Of a stretch of DNA of 64,000 nucleotides, positions 1 to 8,508 are shown piece by piece (position 1 is the stretch's first letter; every line of letters starts with the position of its first letter). Origin of the DNA: Pseudomonadota bacterium (GTDB lineage Bacteria; Pseudomonadota; Alphaproteobacteria; Rhodobacterales; Rhodobacteraceae); NCBI GenBank assembly GCA_020161655.1, contig JAIUPC010000009.1:1-64000 (forward strand), in the 5' to 3' direction. The notes beneath the pieces are model-generated. The model worked only from the letters and a program-made list of their open reading frames with translations. It had not been told where the DNA came from and made no database searches. A program made the translations under genes and the position numbers.

Positions 1-75
1 ACCACGCTTCTTCAGCGAGGCGGTGTAGCCGGACCAGTTCGTGGGGCGGTAGCGGGCAGGTGATGGCTTGCTCAT
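1..75 (-). CDS. IS5-family transposase, N-terminal fragment (runs off left edge)
   Basis: The minus strand from 75 reads ATG then MSKPSPARYRPTNWSGY, continuing in frame to the window edge. Basic N-termini with a TNW(S/P)xY motif followed by a run of Leu/Lys/Arg are characteristic of IS5-family (IS903/IS427-like) DDE transposases. Only 25 residues are visible, so catalytic residues cannot be checked. The element's 5' end must lie just right of position 75, against the truncated reading frame beginning near 106. This suggests the insertion sequence landed in, and truncated, that gene. Confidence 0.7.
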   Translation of the reverse strand, partial: MSKPSPARYRPTNWSGYTASLKKRG

Positions 76-94
76 GCCGCCTGCCTAACTGCAT

Positions 95-113
95 GGATTC
101 GCGATGTGAATCC
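95..113. repeat. short palindrome, candidate terminal repeat of the IS5 element
   Basis: GGATTC and GAATCC form a perfect 6-bp inverted repeat around a 7-bp spacer, 20 bp upstream of the transposase start. It sits where an IS5-family terminal inverted repeat would be expected. The matching right end and target duplication lie outside the window, so the IS boundary is an inference. Confidence 0.35.
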
Positions 114-1161
114 TACAACGTCAGAGTTGTGCAACAACGCCGCAGAAATGCACAAAGTGCTTGAAGGAACGCGAGCGCGGTACAAGGACGAGATCGCCGC
201 CTCGCGAAAAGCCGTGATGACGGTCGAAGGCAAGAGCCTGAAGACCGATATGAAGGCCGGGGAAATGACCTTCGATGATTTCCTCGAGGTCGCAGACTAT
301 GCGGTGATCGAAGATGCCTACCGCAGGGCTGGGCGTGCCATCAGCCCGGACCTGGCCACGACGTACAGCGACTTCATCGCCAAAGCCGACGGCGATCCAG
401 ACGACCTGGAAGGGGCGCTGATTGAAGCTCACGTCACAGTTGCGGCGCTTGGGCTGGTGCCGCAAGTAAAGGAGTCGCTGGAGGCTGAGGCAGAGAAGCT
501 CGCGACGCAGTGGCTCTCCAAGTATCGAGTCCAGATCAAAAGCCTGTCAGACGAACGACAGGACGTTTACCGGCAGATCCGGGAAATGAGCGCCAATCCG
601 ATGGAGGTTGATATCGCGCGCCCGACGTCGTGGATGCAGCCAACTGTCATCCGCGAGGCCAACGGCAACGAAACGCCGCTGCCTCGCTTTGAGCGGCACC
701 TCTTGTGTGGCGACGACGGCCTTTTCCCCGAGGACTTCAATACTTGGGAGGGCGAAGTCGTGAATGCCGAACTGAAGCGGGCGGGGACGTTGGGATGGTA
801 TCGCAACCCTTCCAGAGCCAGTCAGGACTCGCTCGGCATCATCTACGCGGAGGGCGAGGAAACGAAGATGGTTCGTCCTGACTTTGTGTTTCTTGGTCAA
901 CTGGCCGACGGATCAGTCGTTGCCGACATAGTCGACCCGCATGGCATCCAGTTCGGCGATGCGATGCCAAAGTTGAAGGGGCTGTCCCGCTATGCAGAGA
1001 CATTCGGTGGCCAGTATCGCCGGATCGAAGCTGTTGCGAAGATTGGCGACAAATTCCGCGTCCTCGACTTGACGGAGCCTGGCACCCGAGCCGCCGTTGC
1101 AACGGCTACGACAATCAAGGCCTTGTACGAGAGCGACGCAGCTGCGGACTACCTGGCCTAG
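106..1161 (+). CDS. C-terminal fragment of a type III restriction/DEAD-helicase-like protein
   Basis: The 351 codons begin with a GTG inside the presumed IS end; the frame is open back to 64 with no Shine-Dalgarno sequence. The first ~170 residues are helical and charged. The C-terminal half has the pattern WYRNPSRA, MVRPDFVF, then IVDPHG, resembling the C-terminal nuclease-like region of large type III restriction endonuclease R-subunit-like helicases (a PD-(D/E)XK-style acidic pattern). No helicase motifs (Walker A, DEAD) are present, so this is probably the tail of a gene of well over 700 codons cut by the IS5 element. Base composition looks less GC-rich than the flanking housekeeping genes. 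The family call is from memory of the motif pattern; expression is doubtful. Confidence 0.5.
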   Translation: MNPTTSELCNNAAEMHKVLEGTRARYKDEIAASRKAVMTVEGKSLKTDMKAGEMTFDDFLEVADYAVIEDAYRRAGRAISPDLATTYSDFIAKADGDPDDLEGALIEAHVTVAALGLVPQVKESLEAEAEKLATQWLSKYRVQIKSLSDERQDVYRQIREMSANPMEVDIARPTSWMQPTVIREANGNETPLPRFERHLLCGDDGLFPEDFNTWEGEVVNAELKRAGTLGWYRNPSRASQDSLGIIYAEGEETKMVRPDFVFLGQLADGSVVADIVDPHGIQFGDAMPKLKGLSRYAETFGGQYRRIEAVAKIGDKFRVLDLTEPGTRAAVATATTIKALYESDAAADYLA

Positions 1162-1436
1162 GTCGCGCTATCTTCCGATGCCAGTCGCGCTTTCGAAGCA
1201 GATGCCAAAGCGAACGTCATCATCGCGGTCGGACAAGGTTTTGTTGGCTTTTCAGGATGTTGCGGCTCTGAACCGAAAGTGGTCCGGTTAACAGGTCTGG
1301 AGAATGTCGGCCCGGAGAGAACGCGTGTGCGCCCTTTGGGGCGTGGGCCGGTTAACAGCCCTACCCGCATAACCCTTGAAAACAACGGGAAAATCCGGTC
1401 GCAGCCGGATCGGGAGAACGCTTGCGCTAGGGCAGG
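1162..1436. other. non-coding junction between the accessory fragment and tRNA-Ser
   Basis: No convincing gene is seen. It holds an 11-bp direct repeat (CCGGTTAACAG at 1284-1294 and 1348-1358) and the tRNA terminator. It faces the 3' end of tRNA-Ser, the side where tRNA-integrating islands normally insert, but no integrase or att duplication is visible. Confidence 0.4.
1387..1410 (-). terminator. intrinsic terminator of tRNA-Ser
   Basis: On the minus strand, ATCCGG and CCGGAT form a 6-bp stem with a 6-nt loop (1393-1410) followed by TTTT. It lies 27 bp past the tRNA 3' end in the correct orientation. Confidence 0.6.
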
Positions 1437-1526
1437 TGGCGGAGCCGAAGGGATTCGAACCCTCGAGACGGTTCCCCGTCTGCACCCTTAGCAGGGGTGT
1501 GCCTTCGACCACTCGGCCACAGCTCC
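1437..1526 (-). tRNA. tRNA-Ser (anticodon GCU)
   Basis: A 7-bp acceptor stem (GGAGCTG with CGGCTCC), the D-arm motif GTGGCCGAGTGG, anticodon loop CTGCTAA giving GCU, a long class II variable arm, and T-loop TTCGAAT. The discriminator G is followed by an encoded CCA at 1437-1439. The long variable arm and GCU anticodon identify the serine AGC/AGU decoder. Confidence 0.95.
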
Positions 1527-1527
1527 G

Positions 1528-1547
1528 CCTGCCCGTTTAATGGCAGG
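1528..1547. repeat. small hairpin between rppH and tRNA-Ser
   Basis: CCTGCC and GGCAGG are separated by 8 bp and lie just upstream of the tRNA 5' end and downstream of the rppH stop at 1584. There is no clear U-tract; it may end rppH transcripts weakly. Confidence 0.25.
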
Positions 1548-1583
1548 TGCGGGGCGGGGCAAGGGGGATTTCCTGTCCCGGGT

Positions 1584-2069
1584 TCAGGCGAGCCATTTGC
1601 GGAAGGTGGTCACGACCTCATCATAGACGGCGCGCTTGAAGGGGACGATGGCCTTCAGCATCTCGTCCGCCGTGACCCAGCGCCATTCCGAGAATTCGGG
1701 ATGTTCGGTGGCGATGTCGATCTGGTCATCGCGCCCGGTGAAGCGGTAGAGGAACCAACGCTGACGCTGGCCGCGGTACTTGCCGCCCCAGATCTTGCCG
1801 ACGAGCTCGGGCGGCAGGTCATAGGTGACCCAGCCCGGCGACTTGGCAAGCGGTTCCACCAGATCGCCGGTGACGCCGGTTTCCTCCCAAAGTTCGCGGA
1901 TCGCAGCCTCGCGCGGCTTCTCACCGTCGTCGATACCGCCCTGCGGCATCTGCCAGGCGGAGACGGGGCTGTCCTTGCGCTGGCCGGCGAAGATGCGGCC
2001 ATCGTCGTTGATGAGCATGACGCCCACACAGGGGCGATAGGGCAGGGTGCTGGGATCGGGCGCTGTCAT
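1584..2069 (-). CDS. rppH: RNA pyrophosphohydrolase (Nudix)
   Basis: A 161-residue protein of the normal size for RppH. The Nudix box spans residues ~44-66 ([20 protein letters not shown]), with the family-typical YRPCVGVML start and WQMPQGG just before the box. RppH removes pyrophosphate from the 5' triphosphate end of mRNA, starting 5'-end-dependent RNA decay in the cytoplasm. It is last in the gpmI-envC-ctpA-rppH run, 34 bp after ctpA. No Shine-Dalgarno sequence is obvious before the ATG; instead a stable hairpin sits immediately upstream (2078-2097), so translation may depend on RNA structure or coupling. Confidence 0.93.
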   Translation of the reverse strand: MTAPDPSTLPYRPCVGVMLINDDGRIFAGQRKDSPVSAWQMPQGGIDDGEKPREAAIRELWEETGVTGDLVEPLAKSPGWVTYDLPPELVGKIWGGKYRGQRQRWFLYRFTGRDDQIDIATEHPEFSEWRWVTADEMLKAIVPFKRAVYDEVVTTFRKWLA

Positions 2070-2077
2070 GCGGCGAA

Positions 2078-2097
2078 GGGGCCGGTTGCCCGGCCCC
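2078..2097 (-). promoter_or_regulatory. intercistronic hairpin 8 bp before the rppH start
   Basis: GGGGCCGG and CCGGCCCC form a perfect 8-bp stem with a 4-nt loop between the ctpA stop (2104) and the rppH ATG (2069). No U-run follows, so it is probably not a terminator. It covers the place where the rppH ribosome-binding site should be. Confidence 0.4.
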
Positions 2098-2103
2098 CGG
2101 TTC

Positions 2104-3477
2104 CTACTGCTGGACCGCCGCCTGTTCGGCGGCGCTTTCAGGATTGATCGCCGTCAGGCCCTTGAGGATGTCGATGGCATAGGCGAGCTGGTAATCCTCC
2201 TCGCGCAGCTTGGCCGCGTTCTCGGCCTTCTGCTGTTCTTCCTCGAGCACGCGCTTTTCATCCTCGGTCATCGAGTCGTTCGAGATAGCGCCGCGAAGAT
2301 CCGCCTCGGACCGGTCGCGGGCGGCGGCGGAATCGGCTTCCTCCGTCGCGGTCTCGTCGGCGGGCTTCGCCGGCGGTTGGTCCACCACGATGTCGGGCGA
2401 GATGCCGAGCGCCTGGATCGAGCGGCCCGAGGGCGTGTAATAGCGCGCCGTGGTCAGCCGCATCGCGCCTTCGCCCTTCAGCGGGATCACCGTCTGGACC
2501 GAACCCTTGCCGAAGCTCTTGGTGCCGACGACGATGGCGCGGTGATGGTCCTGAAGCGCGCCAGTGACGATTTCCGACGCTGAGGCGGAGCCGCCGTTGA
2601 TGAGGACGACGATCGGCTTGCCATTGGCCAGATCCCCCGCCTCGGCATTGAACCGCTCGCTGTCCTGCGGGTTGCGGCCCCGGGTCGACACGATCTCACC
2701 CTTGTCGAGGAAGGCGTCTGACACTTCGATGGCCTGGGTCAGAAGGCCGCCGGGGTTGTTCCTGAGGTCAAGGACAAAGCCGTTGACCTTGTCCATGCCG
2801 CCGGCCTCCTCGACCGATTTCTTCAGCCCGGCTTCAAGGTTGTCATAGGTCTGGTCGTTGAAGGTGGTGACGCGCAGCACGACGGAATTGCCTTCTACCC
2901 GCGCCTTGGCCGCCGTCAGCTTGATAGTGTCGCGGATGATCGAGACGTCGAAGGGTTCTTCGGTGCCCTTGCGCGCGACGGTCACGATGATCTCGGACCC
3001 GACCGGCCCGCGCATCTTGTCGACCGCCTGGTCGAGCGTCAGGCCAAGGACGCTTTCACCGTCGACATGGGTGATGAAATCACCCGCCTTGATGCCGGCC
3101 TTTTCCGCAGGCGTGCCGTCGATGGGCGAGACGACCTTGATGAAGCCCTCTTCCTGCGTGACTTCGATGCCGAGGCCGCCAAATTCGCCCTTGGTCTGCA
3201 CCTTCATGTCCGAGAAATCGTTGGCGCTGAGATAGCTTGAATGCGGGTCAAGCGAGGTGAGCATGCCGTTGATGGCCGCCTCGATCAGCTTGCCCTCCTC
3301 GACCGGCTCGACATACTGCGCGCGGATACGTTCGAAGATGTCGCCGAAAAGGTCGAGCTGTTCATAGACCGAGCCGCCCTTCTCCGCCTCTTGCGCGACC
3401 AGCGGGCCAGCGACCTGGGTAGTCAGCAGGACCCCGGCGACCGTGCCGCCCAGCGCTGCCATCGCGAATTTCTTCAT
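2104..3477 (-). CDS. ctpA: carboxyl-terminal processing protease (S41, PDZ)
   Basis: A 457-residue S41 peptidase. An N-terminal signal sequence or anchor occupies residues 1-29 (ending VAGPLVAQE), a PDZ domain lies at ~95-170 ([22 protein letters not shown]), and the catalytic core has Ser299 in GGSASASE and Lys324 in SFGKGSVQ. The last ~90 residues are acidic, Ala/Glu-rich and probably helical. Such periplasmic proteases trim or degrade envelope proteins, including cell-wall hydrolases and their activators. It follows the envC-like gene by 3 bp, a neighbour pairing common in alphaproteobacteria that points to cell-wall hydrolysis control. Confidence 0.93.
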   Translation of the reverse strand: MKKFAMAALGGTVAGVLLTTQVAGPLVAQEAEKGGSVYEQLDLFGDIFERIRAQYVEPVEEGKLIEAAINGMLTSLDPHSSYLSANDFSDMKVQTKGEFGGLGIEVTQEEGFIKVVSPIDGTPAEKAGIKAGDFITHVDGESVLGLTLDQAVDKMRGPVGSEIIVTVARKGTEEPFDVSIIRDTIKLTAAKARVEGNSVVLRVTTFNDQTYDNLEAGLKKSVEEAGGMDKVNGFVLDLRNNPGGLLTQAIEVSDAFLDKGEIVSTRGRNPQDSERFNAEAGDLANGKPIVVLINGGSASASEIVTGALQDHHRAIVVGTKSFGKGSVQTVIPLKGEGAMRLTTARYYTPSGRSIQALGISPDIVVDQPPAKPADETATEEADSAAARDRSEADLRGAISNDSMTEDEKRVLEEEQQKAENAAKLREEDYQLAYAIDILKGLTAINPESAAEQAAVQQ

Positions 3478-3480
3478 CGC

Positions 3481-4623
3481 TCAGTCTTCCTTCGTTTCCG
3501 TGAACCAGGGACCGGGGTCGACTGGCTCCTTGCCATCTCTCAGCTCTATATAAAGCGTTTCCGTGCGGCCGGTGCCACCGGCATCTTTGCCTTCGGCGGG
3601 AAAGAGCGTTTCCGCGCTTTCGCTGCCGCCCATCAGCCCAAGGGGTGCCCCCGCCTCCACCACGTCGCTGGTTTCGCCGAAGACACTCTCCAACCCTGCG
3701 AGCACCAGAAGATAACCGGCTGCGGGCTCAACGATCATCACATTTCCGTAGTCGAGGAGCGGACCGCGGTAGCGGATTGTCGCAGGCCAGGGCGCGGTGA
3801 CCAGCGCGGCGGGCCGGGTCGCGACCAGAAGGCCGGGGCGGCGGATGCCGGCGGCGTCGGCTTCACCGGCGCGGCGCAGGATCGTGCCGCGCACCGGCAG
3901 GGGCAGCGTTCCCATGGCGCCGGCGAAATCCTCCATCGGTGCGCCGATGTCGGTCTCAAGGCCCGCAAGCCCCGTCGCGAAGCTGCTGAGGCTGTCGGCG
4001 CTGGCCAGAAGCTCGGTCAGTTCCTCGGGGTTTTCGAGGAAGCGGGTTGGCAGGCCGGTGCGGTCCTGTACCGCCTGGCTGAGGGCGGCGCGGGCTTCCT
4101 GTGCCGCGACAAGGCCGCGGGTCAGCGTGTCCCTCGTGTCGGTCTGGAGCTTTCTCAGGCGCTTCAGCTCCTCAAGCTGGCCGCGCATCGCCTCGGCCTC
4201 GGTCTGAAGCGCCGGGGCGACGGCGGACATCACCATCGCCGCCTGCGCCGTGCCGACCGGGCCATTGGGATGGAGAAGGATCAGCGGCGCCGGGTCACGC
4301 TCCATCGTCAGCATGACGCCCAGAAGCTGGCCGATATTGCCGCGGCGGGCGTCGAATCCCTTCTGGATCTCGGCCTCGCGCACCGAGGCACGGCGAAGTG
4401 CGTCGCGAAGAGCGGCCAGCCCGTCCTCATAGGCGGCGATGGTCCGCGTCAGGGCCTTGACCCGGTCGGTCGCGCCGTTCGCCTCGCGAAGCGCGCCGAC
4501 GGCGTCGCGCAGGCTGGTGGCCGCCGCCTCGGCTGCCGGAATCGCCGGATCGGCCCCTTCGGCCCGCGCCGGTGCGGCAAGTGCCGCGAGGCACAGGACA
4601 AGTGAGGCAAACCGGTGCCGCAT
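3481..4623 (-). CDS. EnvC-like murein hydrolase activator (LytM/M23 domain)
   Basis: 380 residues from the ATG at 4623, which overlaps the gpmI stop as TGATG; a longer frame exists, but the sequence before this ATG is gpmI antisense-like and the ATG is followed at once by a signal peptide (cleavage near PARAEG). Residues ~25-215 are heptad-like coiled coil. The C-terminal ~120 residues match a LytM/M23 fold (TAPWPATIRYRGPLLDYGN, then ETLYIELRDG), but the usual Zn ligands (HxxxD, HxH) are not visible. A degenerate LytM domain is typical of EnvC, which activates amidases at the septum rather than cutting peptidoglycan. Synteny with gpmI mirrors E. coli. Confidence 0.85.
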   Translation of the reverse strand: MRHRFASLVLCLAALAAPARAEGADPAIPAAEAAATSLRDAVGALREANGATDRVKALTRTIAAYEDGLAALRDALRRASVREAEIQKGFDARRGNIGQLLGVMLTMERDPAPLILLHPNGPVGTAQAAMVMSAVAPALQTEAEAMRGQLEELKRLRKLQTDTRDTLTRGLVAAQEARAALSQAVQDRTGLPTRFLENPEELTELLASADSLSSFATGLAGLETDIGAPMEDFAGAMGTLPLPVRGTILRRAGEADAAGIRRPGLLVATRPAALVTAPWPATIRYRGPLLDYGNVMIVEPAAGYLLVLAGLESVFGETSDVVEAGAPLGLMGGSESAETLFPAEGKDAGGTGRTETLYIELRDGKEPVDPGPWFTETKED

Positions 4624-6146
4624 CAGCCACGCTCGATCAGGCTGCGGCCGGTCATCTCGGGCGGCAGATCGAGGCCCATGAGGTCGAGGAGGGTGGGCGC
4701 GAGGTCCGCCAGCCGACCGTTCCTGAGACCTGCGCCCTTCGGCCCGCCGACAAGGATCACCGGCACCGGATTGGTCGTATGCGCGGTATGCGGGCCGCCC
4801 GTGACCGGGTCGATCATGGTTTCGCAATTGCCGTGGTCGGCGGTGACGATCATCGCGCCGCCAGCCTTTTCCAAGGCGGCAATGGCGCGGCCAAGGCCCC
4901 GGTCCACCTCTTCGACGGCGGCAATGGCGGCGGCGAGGATGCCGGTATGGCCGACCATGTCGGGGTTCGCGTAATTCACCACGATCAGGTCATAGCCTTC
5001 GCCGATGGCCCTCACGAAGGCGTCCGACACTTCGGGCGCCGACATTTCGGGCTGAAGGTCATAGGTCGCGACCTTGGGCGAGGGCGCCATGTAGCGATCC
5101 TCGCCCGCCTCCGGCACTTCCCGGCCGCCGTTCAGGAAGAAGGTGACATGGGGATATTTCTCCGTCTCGGCGAGGCGGAACTGGCGCAGGCCCTTAGCGG
5201 CGACCCAGGCGCCGATGGTGTTGACCACCGGGCGTTTCGGGTAAGCCGCCGCCATGAAGGCGTCATGGGTCTGGGAATAGTCGACCATGCCCAGAAGCGC
5301 TTCCCAATGCGGACGGGCGCCCCGGTCGAAGCCCTTGAACGCATCCTCGCCCACGGCCAGCAGGATCTCCCGCGCGCGATCGGCGCGGAAGTTGAGGCAG
5401 AAGAAGCCGTCGCCATCCTTGGCGCCGCCAAAGCCGCCGATCACGGTCGGCAGGATGAACTCGTCATTCTCGCCGCGCGCATAGGATTCCGCCACGGCGG
5501 CCCCGGCGGTGGCAGCGGAAAGCCCCTCGCCCTTGACGATGGCGCCGTAGGCCTTTTCCACCCGCTCCCAGCGGTTGTCACGGTCCATGGCGTAGTAGCG
5601 TCCAGACACCGTGGCGACGAAGGCGCCCTGCGGCAGGCGGCGCTGAAGATCGGCGACGAAATCCTCCGCCGATTTTGGCGCCACATCGCGGCCGTCCGTC
5701 ACGGCGTGAAGCGCCACCGGCACGCCCGCTTCGGCAATCGACCGGCAGGCGGCAAGGACATGTTCGATATGGCCATGCACGCCGCCATCCGACACCACGC
5801 CCATCAGATGCGCGGTGCCGCCGCTCGCCTTCAGCGTTGCGGTGAAGGCGGCAATGGCGGCGTTCGAGAAAAAGCTCCGGTCCTCGATGGCAAGGTCGAT
5901 CTGGCCAAGGTCCATCGCCACCACGCGCCCGGCGCCGATGTTCGTGTGCCCGACTTCGGAATTGCCCATCTGGCCGGAGGGCAGCCCCACGTCCGGGCCA
6001 TGCGTCACAAGCTGGGCATTGGGGCAGGTCGCCATGATCCGGTCGAAGTTCGGCGTATGCCCGAGTGCGACCGCATTGCCCTTTGTCTCGGCCCTGAGCC
6101 CCCAGCCGTCGAGGATGCAGAGAACTACGGGCTTGGGGCGGGTCAT
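4623..6146 (-). CDS. gpmI: 2,3-bisphosphoglycerate-independent phosphoglycerate mutase
   Basis: 507 residues, the usual length of iPGM. LCILDGWG near the N-terminus carries the first metal ligand, the active-site serine lies in MGNSEVGH, and VTADHGNCE near the C-terminus supplies further metal ligands. It interconverts 3- and 2-phosphoglycerate in glycolysis/gluconeogenesis with Mn ions in the cytoplasm. The ATG at 6146 was chosen because GAGGAG precedes it by 6 nt; a start 27 nt upstream would put that site inside the gene. It heads the gpmI-envC-ctpA-rppH run and is divergent from the aminotransferase across 159 bp. Confidence 0.95.
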   Translation of the reverse strand: MTRPKPVVLCILDGWGLRAETKGNAVALGHTPNFDRIMATCPNAQLVTHGPDVGLPSGQMGNSEVGHTNIGAGRVVAMDLGQIDLAIEDRSFFSNAAIAAFTATLKASGGTAHLMGVVSDGGVHGHIEHVLAACRSIAEAGVPVALHAVTDGRDVAPKSAEDFVADLQRRLPQGAFVATVSGRYYAMDRDNRWERVEKAYGAIVKGEGLSAATAGAAVAESYARGENDEFILPTVIGGFGGAKDGDGFFCLNFRADRAREILLAVGEDAFKGFDRGARPHWEALLGMVDYSQTHDAFMAAAYPKRPVVNTIGAWVAAKGLRQFRLAETEKYPHVTFFLNGGREVPEAGEDRYMAPSPKVATYDLQPEMSAPEVSDAFVRAIGEGYDLIVVNYANPDMVGHTGILAAAIAAVEEVDRGLGRAIAALEKAGGAMIVTADHGNCETMIDPVTGGPHTAHTTNPVPVILVGGPKGAGLRNGRLADLAPTLLDLMGLDLPPEMTGRSLIERG

Positions 6147-6305
6147 CGGCATCTCCTCGCGGCTGTCGCGCATCTTCTAGGCCGCTCGCGCCGAACCGGC
6201 AACCGGGTTGAGAGGTTTCCGCCTGCGAAGGCGGGCGGAGACGCGCCGGCAGTGGCTTTCTTGCGGATTCAGGCGCAGATTTGCGGCGGGCATGGAGGGT
6301 GTCTC

Positions 6306-7481
6306 ATGAACGTTCTGTCTGCACGCGCGACGGCGACGTCAGCCGCAATCGACACGGTATTCAACTTCTTCAGCAGCTACCGCTCCGGGGTCGGTGACGG
6401 GGATGTCAGGGCCGACCTCACCTTCGGCAACCCGCACGAAATGCCGCTGCCTGAACTGGTCACGGCGATCCGGGCAGGGATGGAGCCGCGCGCCACCGAC
6501 TGGTTCGCCTACAAGACCAGCGAAGAGGAACCGCGCGCCGTCGTCGCTGCGGCGTTAAGCGCAGAGCTTGGCCTGCCCTTCCACCCCGAGGACATCGCGC
6601 TGACCAAGGGCGCTTTCGGCGCCATCGCACTGGCATTCTCACTGCTTCTCGACCCCGGCGACGAATGCATCATCCCGCTGCCGGGCTGGTTCTGCTACGC
6701 GGCGATCCTGCGCGCCGGCAACGCCGTGCCGGTGCAGGTCCCGCTCGCCGAGGGGACCTTCGACCTGGACGTTGCGGCCATCGAGGCTGCGATCACGCCC
6801 CGCACCCGGATTGTCGTCGTCAACACCCCGCACAATCCGACCGGCGTGATCTACAGCCGCGAAAGGCTGACGGAACTTGCCGCCATGCTGACCCGAAAGT
6901 CGGCCGAGATGGGCCGCCCGATCTTCATTCTTTCCGACGAGCCCTACCGCCGCATCCGCTTCGATGGCGCTGAATTCACCAGCCCGGCCGCGGTCTATCC
7001 CTATACGCTCATCGACTACAGCTATGGCAAGATCCTGCTCGCGCCCGGCCTGCGCATCGGCTACCTCGCTTTGTCCCCGTCGATGCCGGAGGCGGACCGG
7101 CTGGCATTCCGCGCGGCGGCGCTGACATCGCAGATCGCGGGCGGCTGGAACTTTCCCGATGCGCCGCTGCAATACGCGGTTGCCGATCTTGAGCGGATCG
7201 GCATCGACATCGGCGCGCTGCAAGGAAAGCGCGACCGGCTGCACGGGGCGTTGACACAGTGGGGCTACCGCATGACCCGGCCCGCCGGCACCTTCTACCT
7301 CTGGGGCCGCGCGCCGGGCGGGAATTCGGCGCGCTTCACCCGCAAGCTCGCCGATCAGGGTGTCTTCGTGATGCCGGGCACGCTTTTCGACAGGCCAGCG
7401 GATTTCCGGATCAGCCTGACCGGTACCGAGGCGATGATCGAGGCCAGCCTTCCGGCCTTCGAGGCCGCCGCAGTGGGCTGA
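6306..7481 (+). CDS. class I/II pyridoxal-phosphate aminotransferase
   Basis: 391 residues from an ATG with GGAGG 8 nt upstream. Fold type I aminotransferase motifs are visible: the substrate/PLP region TKGAFGAI, NTPHNPTGVIYS (the Asn contacting PLP), the Asp-Tyr pair in SDEPYRRI, the Schiff-base lysine in SYGKILLAPGLRIGYLA, and a C-terminal Arg in DFRISLTG that would bind the carboxylate. The substrate cannot be deduced; aspartate/aromatic-type aminotransferases are closest by motif. It is transcribed alone and converges on rlmH with 6 bp between stops. Confidence 0.85.
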   Translation: MNVLSARATATSAAIDTVFNFFSSYRSGVGDGDVRADLTFGNPHEMPLPELVTAIRAGMEPRATDWFAYKTSEEEPRAVVAAALSAELGLPFHPEDIALTKGAFGAIALAFSLLLDPGDECIIPLPGWFCYAAILRAGNAVPVQVPLAEGTFDLDVAAIEAAITPRTRIVVVNTPHNPTGVIYSRERLTELAAMLTRKSAEMGRPIFILSDEPYRRIRFDGAEFTSPAAVYPYTLIDYSYGKILLAPGLRIGYLALSPSMPEADRLAFRAAALTSQIAGGWNFPDAPLQYAVADLERIGIDIGALQGKRDRLHGALTQWGYRMTRPAGTFYLWGRAPGGNSARFTRKLADQGVFVMPGTLFDRPADFRISLTGTEAMIEASLPAFEAAAVG

Positions 7482-7487
7482 CCCGCC

Positions 7488-7958
7488 TCAGGCCCGGTGA
7501 TAGGGCGCACCGGCGAGGATCGAGGCGGCGCGGTAAAGCTGTTCGGCGATCATGACGCGGACCAGCATATGCGGCCAGACCATCGGCCCGAAGGAGAGGA
7601 CCGCATCCGCGTCATTCCGCAGACCGCTGGCAAGGCCGTCCGCCCCGCCAATAACCAGCGCCAGATCCTGCCGGCCACCGTCGCGGAACCGGGCGATGAG
7701 GGCGGCGAATTCCGGCGAGGTCAGCATCCGCCCGCGTTCGTCCAGCGCAATGATGGCTGCACCTGAGGGAATCGCCCGCGACAGAAGCGCCGCTTCGGCG
7801 GCAACACCGCCGCCCTTCTTGCCCTCGACCTCATGCTCTTCCACCGGGCCAAGCCCGAGGGCGCGCCCGCTCCGGTCGAAACGCTGGAGGTAGTCGTCGA
7901 TCAACACGCGTTCTGGGCCGGTCCTGAGCCGGCCCACCGCGCAGATATGCAGGCGCAT
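7488..7958 (-). CDS. rlmH: 23S rRNA (pseudouridine1915-N3)-methyltransferase
   Basis: 156 residues, the standard RlmH size. SPOUT-class features include the N-terminal MRLHICAVG, ALDERGRMLTSPEFA, the knot loop LVIGGADGL, and the conserved C-terminal MVWPHMLVRVMIAEQLYRA and YHR. RlmH methylates the modified pseudouridine in helix 69 of 23S rRNA using S-adenosylmethionine. The ATG at 7958 overlaps the rsfS stop as TGATG, so the two are translationally coupled, as in many bacteria. Confidence 0.95.
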   Translation of the reverse strand: MRLHICAVGRLRTGPERVLIDDYLQRFDRSGRALGLGPVEEHEVEGKKGGGVAAEAALLSRAIPSGAAIIALDERGRMLTSPEFAALIARFRDGGRQDLALVIGGADGLASGLRNDADAVLSFGPMVWPHMLVRVMIAEQLYRAASILAGAPYHRA

Positions 7959-8329
7959 CAGTTCTGGCGGGTGGCCAGACCGACGCCCGAGGGCATCCAC
8001 ATCTTTTCGAGCTGATAGAACTCGCGCACTTCCGGGCGGAAGACATGGACCACGACATCGGCCGCGTCGATCAGCACCCAGTCGCCCTGATCCTTGCCTT
8101 CGATCTTGGGCGTGCGCCCGAACTCGGCCTTCAGCCGTTCGACCAGCTTTTCCGCGATCGCCGCGACCTGGCGCGACGAACGGCCGGAACAGATGACCAT
8201 GTGATCGGCGACAGAGGACCGGCCGCGGAGATCAATCGTCACCACGTCTTCGGCCTTGTCGTCATCGAGGGAGGCGAGGATCCGGGCGAGCAGAACGTCG
8301 CTCGTGATCGCGGTGGGCGCTGCCGTCAT
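7958..8329 (-). CDS. rsfS: ribosomal silencing factor RsfS
   Basis: The DUF143/RsfS core is clear: KAEDVVTIDLRGRSSVADHMVICSG, a helical middle, then GDWVLIDAADVVVHVFRPEVREFYQLEKMW. RsfS binds uL14 on the large subunit and blocks subunit joining in slow growth. The start is uncertain: the ATG at 8329 gives 123 residues, typical for the family, while the frame extends upstream to 8446 with a basic, unlikely N-terminus. Only a weak GGCGGG precedes the chosen ATG. It is followed directly by rlmH. Confidence 0.88.
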   Translation of the reverse strand: MTAAPTAITSDVLLARILASLDDDKAEDVVTIDLRGRSSVADHMVICSGRSSRQVAAIAEKLVERLKAEFGRTPKIEGKDQGDWVLIDAADVVVHVFRPEVREFYQLEKMWMPSGVGLATRQN

Positions 8330-8508
8330 CGGCACCCGCCCTGCGGCCGTAATACCGGCCGACTTCTCAGACTGAAACAGGACATCGTCCTCCAGGGTTG
8401 CGCGCCGCAGAGCACCCCGGCGCCGGGCGTACCTAAAAGGTAGCATCGCAATTGTAAAATCTCAATGTGACCCGAATGGGGCGGCTGGCGGGATGCCGCC
8501 GGGCCTTG

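Noticed and set aside
1284-1358. CCGGTTAACAG direct repeat as a CRISPR or iteron remnant
   Set aside because: Only two 11-bp copies 64 bp apart, with no further units or associated genes.
1279-1491. Short plus-strand frame overlapping tRNA-Ser
   Set aside because: It reads through the antisense of the tRNA gene and has no ribosome-binding site or family resemblance.
4572-7481. 969-codon plus-strand frame spanning gpmI antisense and the aminotransferase
   Set aside because: Only the part from 6306 is a real gene; the upstream portion is antisense to gpmI and reflects high-GC open frames.
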